64,000 nt of DNA from Hymenopellis radicata. Its lineage: Eukaryota; Basidiomycota; Agaricomycetes; Agaricales; Physalacriaceae. Positions 1-13,616 of this stretch are shown one piece after another (the first letter of the stretch is position 1; each line of letters opens with the position of its first letter). The position numbers were made by a program, and so were the translations under genes. The stretch lies in the NCBI GenBank assembly GCA_015501595.1, contig JADNRX010000005.1, positions 372,001 through 436,000 of the forward strand, written 5' to 3'. A model generated the notes under the pieces. It ran no database searches. It was not told the origin of the DNA and saw only the letters and a list, made by a program, of their open reading frames with translations.

Positions 1-1129
1 CTCTAGGAGACCGTGGGCCGTATCGTGGAAATGACTCTGGACGTGGCCGTGGTGGCTACGGCGGCGGCGGAGGGGGCGGGGGTGGTTGGGGAGGAAACGG
101 AGGCCGGACATCGAATCCGTATAACTCTTCAGGTTCGGCGACCCCGGCGTGGGGAGGAGGGCGAACGCCGGCATGGGGAGGAGGCAGAACACCCAACCCC
201 GCCTCGGATTCAAGAACGCCGGCTTGGAACGCTTCATCCCGAACCCCGAATCCCTATGCAAGTCAGACCCCAGCATGGAACGCGTCATCGCGTACTCCAA
301 ATCCTTACGCTGATGGTGGGCGTACGCCCGCATGGAATGCCAATTCGCGGACACCCAATCCATATGCCAATAACACAAACGGGGGAGCCACCCCTGCGAG
401 AACAGGCTGGGGCGCCAATACCGGCTCGTGGGGTGGGGCGACGCCTGGCCGACCTACAGAAAGCAGTTTCGAGACGGATGGCTGGGCCTCTCCGAAATAC
501 ATTGAATCGTCCACTTGGGTAGGTAACCTACAACATATGAACCATATCTTTTGTTAACCGGTTTTTAGGCGGCTCCCACACCTGCGGCGGCAACCTCACC
601 AGAATTTTCCGCACCAACCCCAGCAAGCTACGATTCTGCACCCACACCGGCTTCTTATGGGTATACGCCATACTATGCATCTGCACCGACTCCGGCTTCA
701 GCTCCAACACCCGCAGCAGGACAATGGTTTGCCTCTGACTTGCCCGACGACTGGCTTCTCGATCCCATCTTCCGTCGTTACCTGCAGCGCATCCGCATCA
801 AGGTTGAAGGCTCGAGGAACGACAATTACCTTGACGGCGCGTATGAAGGGAAAACCGGGCGTGTGGCTGCCGCCATGGAGGCTGGCGCAAATATCGACCA
901 AACGTGTTTGGTGGAATTCGAAGGTGGTGAGAAGCGGTCAATATTAAGCAAATACATTGCACCGCAGACACCGATGGCTGGCGAGGCGGTATTGGTGCTC
1001 CTAGGTCAGAATAAAGGCGAAGTGGGGACGGTAAAGAAGTATACGGACCTGGACATCGAGATCCTTCTTGAAGGCCACACAGATCCGGTCATCGAATCGG
1101 AGGACACTGTTGTTGCTCTCGTCGATTAA
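1..1129 (+). CDS. SPT5: Transcription elongation factor Spt5, C-terminal part (5' truncated by window edge)
   Basis: Spt5 (DSIF/NusG family) binds RNA polymerase II and promotes processive elongation in the nucleus. The reading frame enters from outside the window (codons from base 3). An intron spans 519-568 (GTAGGT..TTTTAG, 50 nt) and the stop is at 1127-1129. The first part is Gly/Arg-rich, then comes a C-terminal repeat region with many TPAW, RTPNPYA and TPAWN motifs, the substrate of Bur1/Cdk9-type kinases. A second TP/Ser/Tyr-rich stretch follows after the intron. The last ~120 residues form the terminal KOW-type domain: WLLDPIFRRY, EGKTGRV, NKGEVGTV. No frame break is visible. The gene converges with sdhD about 160 bp downstream. 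Identification is confident; the N-terminal NGN and earlier KOW domains lie outside. Confidence 0.93.
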
Positions 1130-1289
1130 TTGTAAGACTAGTGTATTACTGGGACTATCTCCTTGCAGACTACATGTATTTATCTTCTCACATCTTTGAC
1201 TCGTTTGATCTTCAAGGTTATGAGCCATTCTCAAGATATGTCATCAGGCTGTGCCGTGAATTGCAAGATAATACATCGATACAAGAGAA

Positions 1290-1986
1290 CTACGCCGACC
1301 AGACTTTGGTAATGAGTTCGGTAAGACCTGTAGAGGTGTCAGAATGGACTGGGAGACGAGGTTCTGCCCCTTACCAATATCGTTGGTGTTGAATTGGTAA
1401 ACGCCGACAAGGACGCCGACAGTTGCTGCTCTGAGGCCCCAAGAGACTGTGGGGCCAAGGACTGGGAATTTGCGCGGATGAACGTAGTCCGTGAAAACGG
1501 CATCGAACTGGACAAAGTTTAGACAAGCATGGAGGAATAATACAAGAAACATACGCCGATATGACTGTGCATAATGAGACTAACTCCTAGAATGCCGTCG
1601 AGAATGGGATAATTGGTTCCACTGGTGACAAAGGTGGCGGCTGTGAGTGGTACGAGGCCGGCGGACAAGAGGCGCTCGAAGGCCCAGTGATAAGAGCCAT
1701 GAGATTTCGAGGTGTGGGGAAGGTAGTGGGGTCGTTGACGGTTCCCTTGTACACGGCTTCGTAGATTGATTCAGTCCTATATCGTCGTCGCGAATAGACT
1801 ATGCATTGTACTCACGTCCACCAGGCACATAGGTAACCTCTGAGGCATACCGCACTGCGACTGGGATCTAGTTAGGACTCGGTTAAGGTTGGACAAAAGA
1901 CGTACCTTGAGAAAGAGCAGGGTCCTCGCCGCACGGTGTGCAAGCGACCTGGGCAGCGTCGAGCGAACAATGAGAGACGAGGACAT
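1290..1986 (-). CDS. sdhD: Succinate dehydrogenase membrane anchor subunit (CybS/SdhD), two apparent single-base losses
   Basis: Membrane anchor of respiratory complex II in the mitochondrial inner membrane; it helps bind haem b and ubiquinone. Exons: 1906-1986, 1816-1860, 1555-1756, 1375-1507, 1290-1327. The start MSSSLIVRSTLPR looks like a basic mitochondrial presequence. Conserved CybS segments follow: SHGSYHWAFERLLSAGLVPL, TSGTNYPILDGILG and VHPRKFPVLGPTVSWGL, ending KVWSA. The His in MHSHIG is in the haem/quinone region. The frame slips twice, near 1910-1925 (a CCC run, before ALSQVAVRYASEV) and near 1715-1725 (a CCCC run, between VNDPTTFP and SKSHGSYHW). Each slip equals one missing base. 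Exons sum to 499 nt, and adding two gives 501, a whole number of codons. I read it as a real gene with sequence errors, though a young pseudogene is possible. Confidence 0.85.
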
Positions 1987-2276
1987 CGTGGTCGAGGATG
2001 CGGAGAAGGGTTTGTGAACGCCAATCACGAGCTTCTGTTTACAGCCGGTGAATCCCGAATACTCTTGTAAATTGTATTACTTGAATTTTCAGGACGGAGG
2101 CTCCTACTGAATACACGGTGCACCAAGAGCTCAGATACTCAGCGTCAGCGTCGAGACTCGAATAAACGTAGAAACTTAAAGCGCTTGCCGGGTTTGAGGT
2201 AAATCACGCTTATGTAATGCAATTTAGGAAAATCAAAGTCTCTTTCTAACCGCCATTCACGTCCTCATCCTGGCTC

Positions 2277-4897
2277 ATGCGCGCTTAGCCGTCGAGGTCG
2301 TGATCAAGCGACCGCTTTTCGGTCGCACACGACCAACTTCACGGCTGTCCTGGCCGCACCGATGTCTAGCCAGAAATCATTCCTCAATATCCCCCCACAC
2401 TCGCTTAAACTTTGCGAACATTCGCCTAGACACTTTTGACAGCGATCTTGTTTCTCCTGACCTCCTCAACGTCGAATCCATTCCACCTCCGCCTGATCTA
2501 CTTGCTCTTTCTGCTGCACCTAAATGGGATTGGCGACTGCTCAAGAAGGACCTCAAATCTCCTCCACAGACAACCGGGACAGACCAGCAGACCAGAATCA
2601 AAAGGTTGCGTTTACCACAACCTGCAATACGCGACGGAGACCAATGGTTTGAAGAGGCTTTGCGTTACCGGGAACAGTATGTGGTTCCCTTGTCGACGCG
2701 CGTTTGCTCGCTCAAGAATACTGTTTTAGTTTCACTTCCCTGTTAAACACCGAACGCGCCCAAGAAGAAGCTGTTATACGAGAACGCCTTGCTACTTGGA
2801 GTTTGCAACGTCTTTGCGAGGAGGGTTACACGCTGAACGAGCTGTCCGCGTATTGGGTGGAAAACCGTGGTCGGAAGCAGATGAAAACCGTGAGCTTCCA
2901 GCTAGGACCGGGTGTTGTTCTTCCAGAAAATCGATTCGAACACGGCACCCAAGTCTTAATTTCTAGGTTGGATCCGTTACAGGAGAAACCCAAGCGTGGT
3001 AACGTTGTGTCCCGCGGAAAGTCCCATATCCGTGTCGGTGTTGAGGATGTTTTTGCCCTTGACGGTGAATGGCGGGTGGATGTTGGTACCTCCATGGTTT
3101 CTTACGACAGGATGATACACGCCGTCAATTCCTTAGGCCAGCAGTACATTGGAGGAATCAAGTCCGACAAGGAGCTGATCGCTTGCGCTGGCACACTGTT
3201 AGCAGACGTCCTTCTTTCCGGCTTTTCTCGAGAGCGGCCACCCGCATTACCCCAATCAACTCCAGGCATCTTTTCCGAAGACATGCGTATCAGAAGCTGG
3301 GCCGCGAGATACATGCGACCAAACCCGATTGCCATCGACGGAGACCCATCTTTAGAGGGAATGAATAGCACCCAGAAGCGCGCTATAGCGATGATGATTG
3401 GCGAGCGATTCAGTCTGATTCAGGGCCCGCCAGGCACTGGTAAGACGAGGACCATTATCGAAACTATCAAGGTTCTCAAAGTATGTCTATCCTCTTAGAT
3501 TTTTTACTCTTACTCATCTTGAACAGACCGACTTTGCGGTTTCACAGCCTCTTTTGGTCTGCACCTATACCAATGTGGCCGTTGATAATCTCGTCGAGGG
3601 CATCGCTGCCTCTGGGCTAAAGCCCTTACGAGTTGCGTATTCTGGCAAGGCAAACCTGGCTTTAGAAGAGCACACTCTGGAATGGAAGCTGTTGCAGCAT
3701 CCTCTACATCCCCAGGCGGAGACGCAGGCCAAGGAGCTGGAAGACCTTTCCGCAAAGATTAATGTGTATCGCGACAAGGTGGCGAAATCCGACGGTGCAT
3801 CGAGAAACAACAACAAGCAAAACTTGTTGAGGCTTCAACAGCGATTTACTATAGCAGGAAATCGATTGTACGGGATGCGCCGAGATATGATGCGGGATAT
3901 CATTGACGACTGCGATGTGCTTTGTACAACCTGCATTACCAGCGCCGCATCTGCATTAGGTGTCACGGACTTTCCAGTGGTCTTTTTGGACGAAGCGTCG
4001 ATGAGCACAGAACCCGCTAGTCTAGTGCCTCTGATGAAAGGGGCTCGTCATGTATCCCTCATCGGCGACCACAAACAACTTCCACCTATCATCACGTCTC
4101 CAGAGGCAAAAGCACTCGGTCTCGGTGTCTCTCTCTTCGAGCGGCTTATCGAAGAAGGAAGGGTTCCGTCTATCATGCTTGATATCCAATATCGAATGCA
4201 GCCCAGCATTAGCGCGTTTCCTTCGCTCGAGTTTTACGACCTGGGTTTGAGAGATGGCATCGGAGCCCAGGAGCCTCTGAATGGAATGCGGAACAGTGTG
4301 GTGTTCATCGATCATGCTGGTGCGGAGAGCATGAAAGATCGCAGCCGCGTAAACTGGAACGAAGCACACATCGTGATGGGAGTCATTGAAGAGCTTCTCT
4401 CCTCTAACGAGAACCTGACTGGACACGACATCGGAATCATTGCGCCGTATGCCGCTCAGATCTCACTCCTCACACGACTGTTCACTGTTCATCCTCAGTA
4501 CGCTGCACGCTTTGAGCGGACACTGGGACACAAAGCGCTGCAGTTGAAACATGTGGAAATCAAGACCGTCGACGGATTCGAAGGACGCGAAAAGGAAGTG
4601 ATTATATTCTCGACAGTGCGGAATAATCCACGAGGAGAGCTTGGTTTCTTGGCAGATCGTGGGCGCCTCAACGTTGGTCTGACTAGAGCGAAGAGAGGCC
4701 TGATCGTGGTGGGTAGCGTGGACACTCTAAAGCGAGGTAAAGGTGGTGTAGGGTTTGACGATGAGGAGAGCGGAGGGTGGAGGGCAGGCGGTGCGGAAAG
4801 TTGGAGACGATATGCGGGCTACTGTGTGAAAGAGGGTTTGGTTATCCAAATGAAGCAAAATGCGCTCAGCCATGCCCTCTATGGGGTAAAAGCTTAG
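2277..4897 (+). CDS. UPF1/SMUBP2-like superfamily 1 helicase
   Basis: SF1B helicase related to IGHMBP2/Hcs1 and the Upf1 group, an ATP-dependent 5'-3' nucleic-acid translocase. Exons run to 2676, then 2730-3480 and 3527-4897 (introns 53 and 46 nt). Motifs in order: Q-like NSTQKRAIA, Walker A QGPPGTGKTRT, motif Ia TNVAVDNL, DEAS-type Walker B FLDEASMS, motif III GDHKQLPP, motif IV QYRMQP, motif V TVDGFEGREKEVI and motif VI VGLTRAKRGLIVVG. A UPF1-like beta-barrel region precedes the core. The basic Ser/Arg-rich N-terminus (RTRPTSRLSWPHRC) resembles a mitochondrial targeting peptide. The start is unresolved: the frame is open from 2228, but the only nearby ATG (2277) is one base out of frame, as if a base were lost between 2280 and 2288. 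The spliced part from 2300 is 2,499 nt, in frame to the stop. Confidence 0.85.
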
Positions 4898-5080
4898 AAT
4901 ACATGCATGTTTATAATGCTAATTTATTGCATCTTGACTTTGGCGGTGACACACTGACAGTGACGGTGACGTGATAGTCGGTCGCGTGACGTATTGTTCG
5001 TATTTGCAATTACCCTTACCTGTTAGCATCTACTTACAAGGTACAACGAATTGGTACTCAATCCTCTCGATTGCCTCGTA

Positions 5081-7717
5081 ATGGCGCGCCCACTTCCTGT
5101 TAATCCGCCATCCAACTCGAACAGACCAAGTTTGACGATGCAGTTTGCTAGTATGGGCTTGCAAGAGCAACAATGGGCGGCACCGTTACCAACACCGCCT
5201 TCAGTTTCCCCAACGTCCTCATCGATGGCTTCGCCGATGGCGCGACCCCGGCCCATGTCGATGACGGGTCCGATAACCTCTCCGGGCGGTCCCCATCCAG
5301 CTCCAATGCATCGCACCTCGAGCTCGGTATCGACAGCACATCGACCAACTTCTTCGTATGACCACGGACGGCCTGTCAGACAGAACACTGTTCCCGCCCA
5401 ACCAATTTCACCCCAGCATTCCCAGTATCAGGCGTATCCTGCTCATTACCAATCAGAGCAATCAATGTACCAGGAGCAACCGCATCCCCAGGCATACTCG
5501 TCCATCCATCCACAGGCTCAAATCATAACCCAAAACCATCCTCAGGCCCAGATTCTGCAACGCCAGTATCAGCAGCAACAACTCCGCCAATCCCATATCC
5601 CAGCTTCCATGCGTGGTGCTTTGAGCAGTGGCTTTCAACCAGGTGTATATTCTCCTGCTTCTCCGTCTGCTCCCCGAGACGATTCGCCTACGCGCTCGTC
5701 ATTTACGCCCACGTCATCCTTTCCGAATGGCCCCCCTCCTGGAGGCTTTCCCAGACCAGGTGGCGGTGCGAGTACTTTTGTACAGCCCCCGCCTCGCCCA
5801 CCTTCGATGATAAGCTCATCCTATTCGCAACCCGCGCAACCCATTTCCAGACCACCTTCTATGACTGGGTCTTCCTATTCTCAGCCTGCTCCGTCCAGGT
5901 TCCCTCCTCAGCCGCCAGGTGATACTACTTCTCTTCTTGACTTTAGAATTATTTAATCTTCGTTAGTTTCGCCGCAAATATTTCCGCGCCCTCCCGTACA
6001 TCCCGCGTCACCGACGAGGTCACACTTCGCCTTACCGCCTGTAGATCTCGCTGACTTTCCTCCACCACCTGTCCATCCCGAGAGCCCAACAAGGCGTAGT
6101 AGGGAAATTTCGCCATGAGGTCCAGAGACCCGTCCCCAATGAGGTCACGTAATACATCTCCTGTGAGGCCAAGAGACGTTTCTCCTCAGCGGCCCATGTC
6201 AGGCCGTGATCCTTCGCCGTTCAGAGGTTCATTCCCGCAGAGGGATCCCTCACCCAGACGACAGCTTCCTCAACCGGGCCAATCTCACAGCCCTGTTCAT
6301 TCACCTCATAATTCGTTCTCTCAACCCACAATCCCGACTTCGTCGTTTCCTCCCGGAACATCCTCATCTGCAATGGAGCAGGCGCAAAAGTCGTTGGCAT
6401 CTAGAGCGTTTCCTGCACAGCAGCAATCTCACGCGCCAACAGTTACGCAATCACGACCATTGCCGTCTTCGCAATACAATGCTCCCATGCAATATCAGCA
6501 GCCTCCGCATCATTCCTTCCCATCTCAACCAAATTCACGTCCCCAACCTCAACCACAGCGACAGTCGCCAACTATTCGTGAGCCGTCGCCCACCCGTCCA
6601 ATTCGCCTTCCAAATCTAGATGATCCAGCTCCTGCCCCGGTGTCTCCACGTATGCAGATGAGAGGGCGGTCAATTAGCCCTAATGTCGGAAGTGGGCTGC
6701 CTCGGATCTCTCTCCCGGAACAACAGAGCGTTCCTCAGATTAATATCCCGACAATTAACGTCCCCGACACTAGTTCTATTCCCTCAATCAGCTTTCCTGA
6801 AGACAATCGTGTCCCCACGATCAACCTTCCCGGCGAGAGCGTCTCCGTTTCAGAGATCAGTGTAGCGGACTCGTTACCTTATGTCAATGGCCCATCGTCG
6901 CCCTCCACCGCCAAGTTTGATTCTCGACCTACGCCATCTACGTCTTCATCGAGGGGCAACGGTCTGACGTGTGCTAAATGTCGAGTAGTTATTGTCGGGA
7001 GGATGGTCAGTAGCGGCGGCAGTAACGGTGAGTTGATTGCGGGGATTCTTCAGTCCGGATTCTTAACAGATTTAGGTTCCTTGCGTTGGCATCCCGAGTG
7101 TTTCAACTGCACAGTCTGCGGAGAGCTTCTTGAACATGTTAGCAGCTATGAACGGGATGGAAAGATGTACTGTCATTTGGACTATCATGAAGTACGAGCA
7201 CTTGTTGTGATGGCGGCGTGTTAGCTTAACCCACTTCCAGAAATTTGCACCGTCTTGTGCTCATTGCTGCACGCCTATCATCGACGAGGAATTTATCTCG
7301 CTTGATGAACCAAGTCTCGGTGGTTCCCGAGCATATCATGCCCAACACTTTTTCTGCGCCGAGTGCGGTGATCCATTCCTTGGGCCCGGCCAAGGTACTG
7401 TTGTTTATCTGATCCATTTCTTGTTATCAGCTGAATCCGGACTAGACCTTTCATCTGCTGAGTACATTATTCACCGAGGTTATGCGTACTGTGAGGCATG
7501 TCATGTGAGACTGAGGATGCCTCTTTGTAGGCGGGTGGGCTGTGGTAAGCGTATTAGAGAATGGGAAGGAGCTGTAGAGGCATTGGGAGGCAAATGGTGT
7601 AATGGTTGTTTCCGATGCAAGCATTGTGATCAGAGCTTGGGTGAGTCATTTTTTCAGAGAGGAAAGGAGGCATTTTGTTATGATTGTTATGATATTATGC
7701 TTAGAAATGAAGTATGA
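5081..7717 (+). CDS. Paxillin-like LIM-domain protein (Pxl1-type), one apparent single-base loss
   Basis: Long, low-complexity Pro/Ser/Gln-rich N-terminus (about 600 residues) followed by three or so LIM zinc-binding domains. This is the architecture of fungal Pxl1/paxillin-like scaffolds acting at the actomyosin ring and polarity sites. ATG at 5081. Exons: 5081-5918, 5967-7027, 7076-7191, 7241-7394, 7431-7717. LIM1 begins CAKCRVVIVG and continues WHPECFNCTVC across the 48-nt intron 7028-7075. LIM2 has CAHCCTPII and HFFCAECGDPF. LIM3 has CEACHVRL and CFRCKHCDQ and ends in FCYDCYDI. The frame changes at 6111-6116 between RRSREISP and MRSRDPSP, inside an uninterrupted RS-D/E-x-SP repeat. One lost base explains it: exons total 2,456 nt and adding one gives 819 codons. 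Confidence 0.85.
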
Positions 7718-7799
7718 GTTGTTGTATATCAGTAAATAAGTTTATTCATATTAGATTTAGCAGCGGCAGACGATACCATTGCCAGACTCCGCGAGATTA

Positions 7800-8138
7800 C
7801 TGCCGTTTGCATAATTCCGTGAAAACGTGCAATTTTGATTTTTCTTCGGACCGAACTATCCGCAATATCCGGGAAGATCCGCGGTGGGGTACCCAATGTA
7901 TATAACCCATGAATGGGCACTCAAGCACCACTGTTGAGAGCGAAAAGTGTTAGTAAAGTCTTGTATATCATCCTGCAGCCTTCTCTACATCTCGGCGAGG
8001 CTGGAGAGGTGAGGTAGAGTTTGGACGGTGATGAGCATGTCATCATGTTTGCCATGCTACCTGCCCAATTTGTCGACGGAGGATCGGACCGAAAGAAATA
8101 AAAAATTGCACATTTTCACGGAATTATGCAAACGGCAG
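7800..8138. mobile_element. MITE, 339 bp, with ~52-bp terminal inverted repeats and TA target duplication
   Basis: The left end begins CTGCCGTTTGCATAATTCCG at 7800. The right end is its reverse complement finishing at 8138. The two arms match over about 52 bp with a handful of differences, including a one-base C/T change and small differences in an A/T run. The element is flanked on both sides by TA (7798-7799 and 8139-8140). No coding capacity is visible in the ~235-bp interior. Long terminal inverted repeats plus a TA duplication are the signature of non-autonomous Tc1/mariner-type elements. It lies 80 bp downstream of the LIM gene stop. No second copy was seen in the window. Confidence 0.8.
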
Positions 8139-8151
8139 TACACTGGATGTT

Positions 8152-8411
8152 AAGCCAACTATTTTCAGTGTTAATTGATCTGAAAGTATGTAATTTTTTT
8201 TCAGTAATTTTTTAGTTTTCTTTCAGTGGAAATTTTCGAGCATTTTCAACAACTTTTGTCCTATTCAAGAAATTTACATGATAATTTTAGCTAAGAGTAA
8301 AATTTCGGTGAAATTATGTCTGTAAAAATATTGAAATTACTTCTGAAAATACAGTACACTGTAAATATTTTTCATATTTATAGACTTTTTTACACTGAAA
8401 AAAGCTGACTA
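8152..8411. repeat. AT-rich segment with weak terminal inverted similarity
   Basis: This block is distinctly richer in A/T than its surroundings and starts 13 bp after the MITE. Its ends (AGCCAACTATTTTCAGTG at the left, the complement of AGTCAGCTTTTTTCAGTG at the right) match at about 17 of 22 positions. The motif TACACTG/CAGTGTA recurs inside. It could be a second, older MITE nested beside the first, or just AT-rich spacer. No ORF of note. Confidence 0.35.
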
Positions 8412-8552
8412 TGAACCAAGTGGTATATTCCAGCGCGTCGACAATTTGAATCTGTCGCTGACTTGTCCCGTAACGCTTGGTAACGTTCATTTGCTATACC
8501 CCATAATACCGTATGGGAAACCAGTAATCTGTCGTGTGGTCGTGGTCGTCAT

Positions 8553-9241
8553 CAGGCTCCTAAACCAGCTGTCGATGGCGTTTGAGCTAAATACGTGAGC
8601 GAAATGAAAATCGAAAATATGAGTGAAGAATATAAAAGGAAATTCACGGACCAATGAGAAGAGAGCAACAGTGGGAAGATCAAACGCCAGGACGGCTGGC
8701 ATATTCGTCACGGCAGCGTGTCGGCATCGTTGATGGCGACCTCGCCAAACAAGCAATTCACCGCCTGTTCTCTTACTCTCGTCCTTCGTTTTCTTGTTCA
8801 ATTCATCGTTATTTTACGAAGTTCTTGAATTTCTTGAACCCTCCACTCCCGCAGTGCCGGTGCAGAAGCATTGTTGGCGAGAGGAACTGGTCCATTTCCA
8901 TATGACATGCCCCAATGCAAAATTGTGTACTAGAATAGGAATTAAGATATAGTTGTCAATGAGTGCAAGATTTGTAGAGAATAAACAAGCGAGACGCGTC
9001 AGAAGCGCGTCGAAAACGAAGGATGACAGGCGGTGAATTGCTTGTTTGGCGAGGTCGCCATCAACGATGCCGACACGCTGCCGTGACGAATATGCCAGCC
9101 GTCCTGGCGTTTGATCTTCCCACTGTTGCTCTCTTCTCATTGGTCCGTGAATTTCCTTTTATATTCTTCACTCATATTTTCGATTTTCATTTCGCTCACG
9201 TATTTAGCTCAAACGCCATCAACAGCTGGTTTAGGAGCCTG
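8553..9241. repeat. Long inverted repeat, arms ~215-240 bp, nearly identical
   Basis: Left arm 8553-8793 and right arm 9011-9241 are reverse complements. I find one base difference in the core (CTGTCGATGG versus CTGTTGATGG) and one 11-base insertion in the left arm near 8768-8779. The spacer is about 217 bp. Identity this high implies a recent inverted duplication or gene conversion between the arms. Both arms can be translated into the same ~65-residue peptide on opposite strands, but no known domain appears and I do not call a gene. A transcript across it would fold into a long hairpin. Confidence 0.85.
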
Positions 9242-10844
9242 GGTCGTCATCGTCGTTGGTATGCAAACGGGGTTCCCGTCAACTCCCAATTCGGACGCGC
9301 CTCCTGATTCTGACCTTCATTTACATGATGCTTCCGGTTCTTCTTCCTCTTCGTTTTGGTCATCTCCCCATTGACAACTTCGAGCTATTGTCCCAAGGTG
9401 GGCATTACAAGGGCCTTGACAACCGAAGGCTTATTGTTGACCTCTTCTTGTACTTATATAGGGTAGCCTCTGCAAGTACTGGTCTCCAACAACAACCACC
9501 TCTTTCCCCGCCTCCGCAACAACGAAGATGCCTGAACATATCTTGAATTCAAACGCATTCCCCGTCGCGGACGTGAGCCACGAACGCAGCGCGTCTGACG
9601 CGTCTATCACGTCAGCAAGTGCGCTGCTGGAGGAAGTCGAGAACTGGCTCGCACACGTTGGGCAGAACATTGAGGCCTTAGAAAATCGCCGACGCCGGTG
9701 GTCTTGGAGCAGTAACCTCTCTCAAGGTGTGTATCCTACTCAGTCTATGCATAAGCACCTCACTCAACACCCGTCAGAATCCACCCACCTGAACGCCACA
9801 AAGGCGTCGACGTCGTAATGCAAAGAGAACGAACAACGATCTGTACCACCATCATCTCCATGTCGTCTTATCCACAGGACGAGACTCGCCACTCACTACC
9901 ACTATGCGATTCGCTGTGTGTTTATTAGAACTGTTTGGTGCAGGTCACCATGGTTGTATCATCAAGTGCTTACGCTATACTGTAACGTCCAACGTCTGTT
10001 TAATTCATCCCTCTTGTATCATCCGCTGCGGAAATCATCTTGACTTGAGACGTGGCGCGCCAGTGGATCCGGATTTATCAGGATGGGATTGTCGACCTTT
10101 CACACGACCATGATATGGATCTTCAAGATCAAATGCAAAAGGGGCGATGCGCCATGACCGACGAACCAGAACTGTAGTACATGTTGTAATTTGTAGATTA
10201 GACCCACCTTGGGTGACTGCGCTTGCGGAGACCACTACATCTGCTACTACAACAAGTAGATGGACGTCGGCGATGGCGAATTTCAGAACTGCTGTCTGAG
10301 TGTTAGACGATCAGTTAACACCAACCATCTCTTGCCTATTTCGGGTCCGCCTCCTAATCTTGACGTCGACGTTCACCTAGCACTTGCGACTTTCTTCTTT
10401 TACATCGCCTCCAAATCCTCTCTCGAGGTATTTTCTCAAAGTGAGCATTACTTTTGATGTTCTTTGCTTATCGTTAGGCATGAGACGACTGATACTAATC
10501 GACAGGATGCTGACGCTGAGGACCCTGTCGAGAATTCCTAGATCTCCCGCCTATTTACTTCAATGAAACCACCCTTCCGAGTGCGATTCCAACAAAAGCT
10601 TTCATCACTTCGCGGCATCTATGAAGCCCGTCTTATGACCTTCTTGTGATCCTGCCATCTCGTAATGGTCTTCGCGCTTTCCGACAGATGGTAGTGCTCG
10701 AAAGGACATCAATTCTCACGATGCAAGGCTTCCCGCAACTACGAGTCGTAGGCCTTAGCGAATGTGGTGGAAGATAGCTCACAACCGAATCCTACCACCA
10801 ACCACTAAAAGCGTGTATAAAGGACGACGCCGAGCGCCTTCATC
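9242..10844. other. Stretch without a recognised gene
   Basis: No gene is called here. One open frame at 9528-9818 (+) starts MPEHILNSNAFPVADVSHER, with a short acidic/helical stretch (ASALLEEVENWLAHVGQNIE), and resembles coding sequence, but I cannot name it or splice it onward. A weakly similar pair of segments (about 9290-9410 and 10345-10455, both ending in a CGAGxTATT..GxGCATTAC pattern) suggests an old duplication. The last 200 bp before 10845 should contain the PRP43 promoter; a TATA-like TATAAAG lies at about 10815-10821. Confidence 0.4.

Positions 10845-13616
<2,772 letters not shown>

Noticed and set aside
9528..9818. 96-codon plus-strand frame starting MPEHILNSNAFPVADVS
   Set aside because: Plausible composition but no domain, and no splice partner; mentioned only in the region note.
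9290..10455. Two segments that look like an old duplicate (ending CGAGCTATTGTCCCAAGGTGG / CGAGGTATTTTCTCAAAGTGA-type)
   Set aside because: Similarity is limited to about 60 percent over a short C/T-rich stretch and may be chance; not listed as a repeat.
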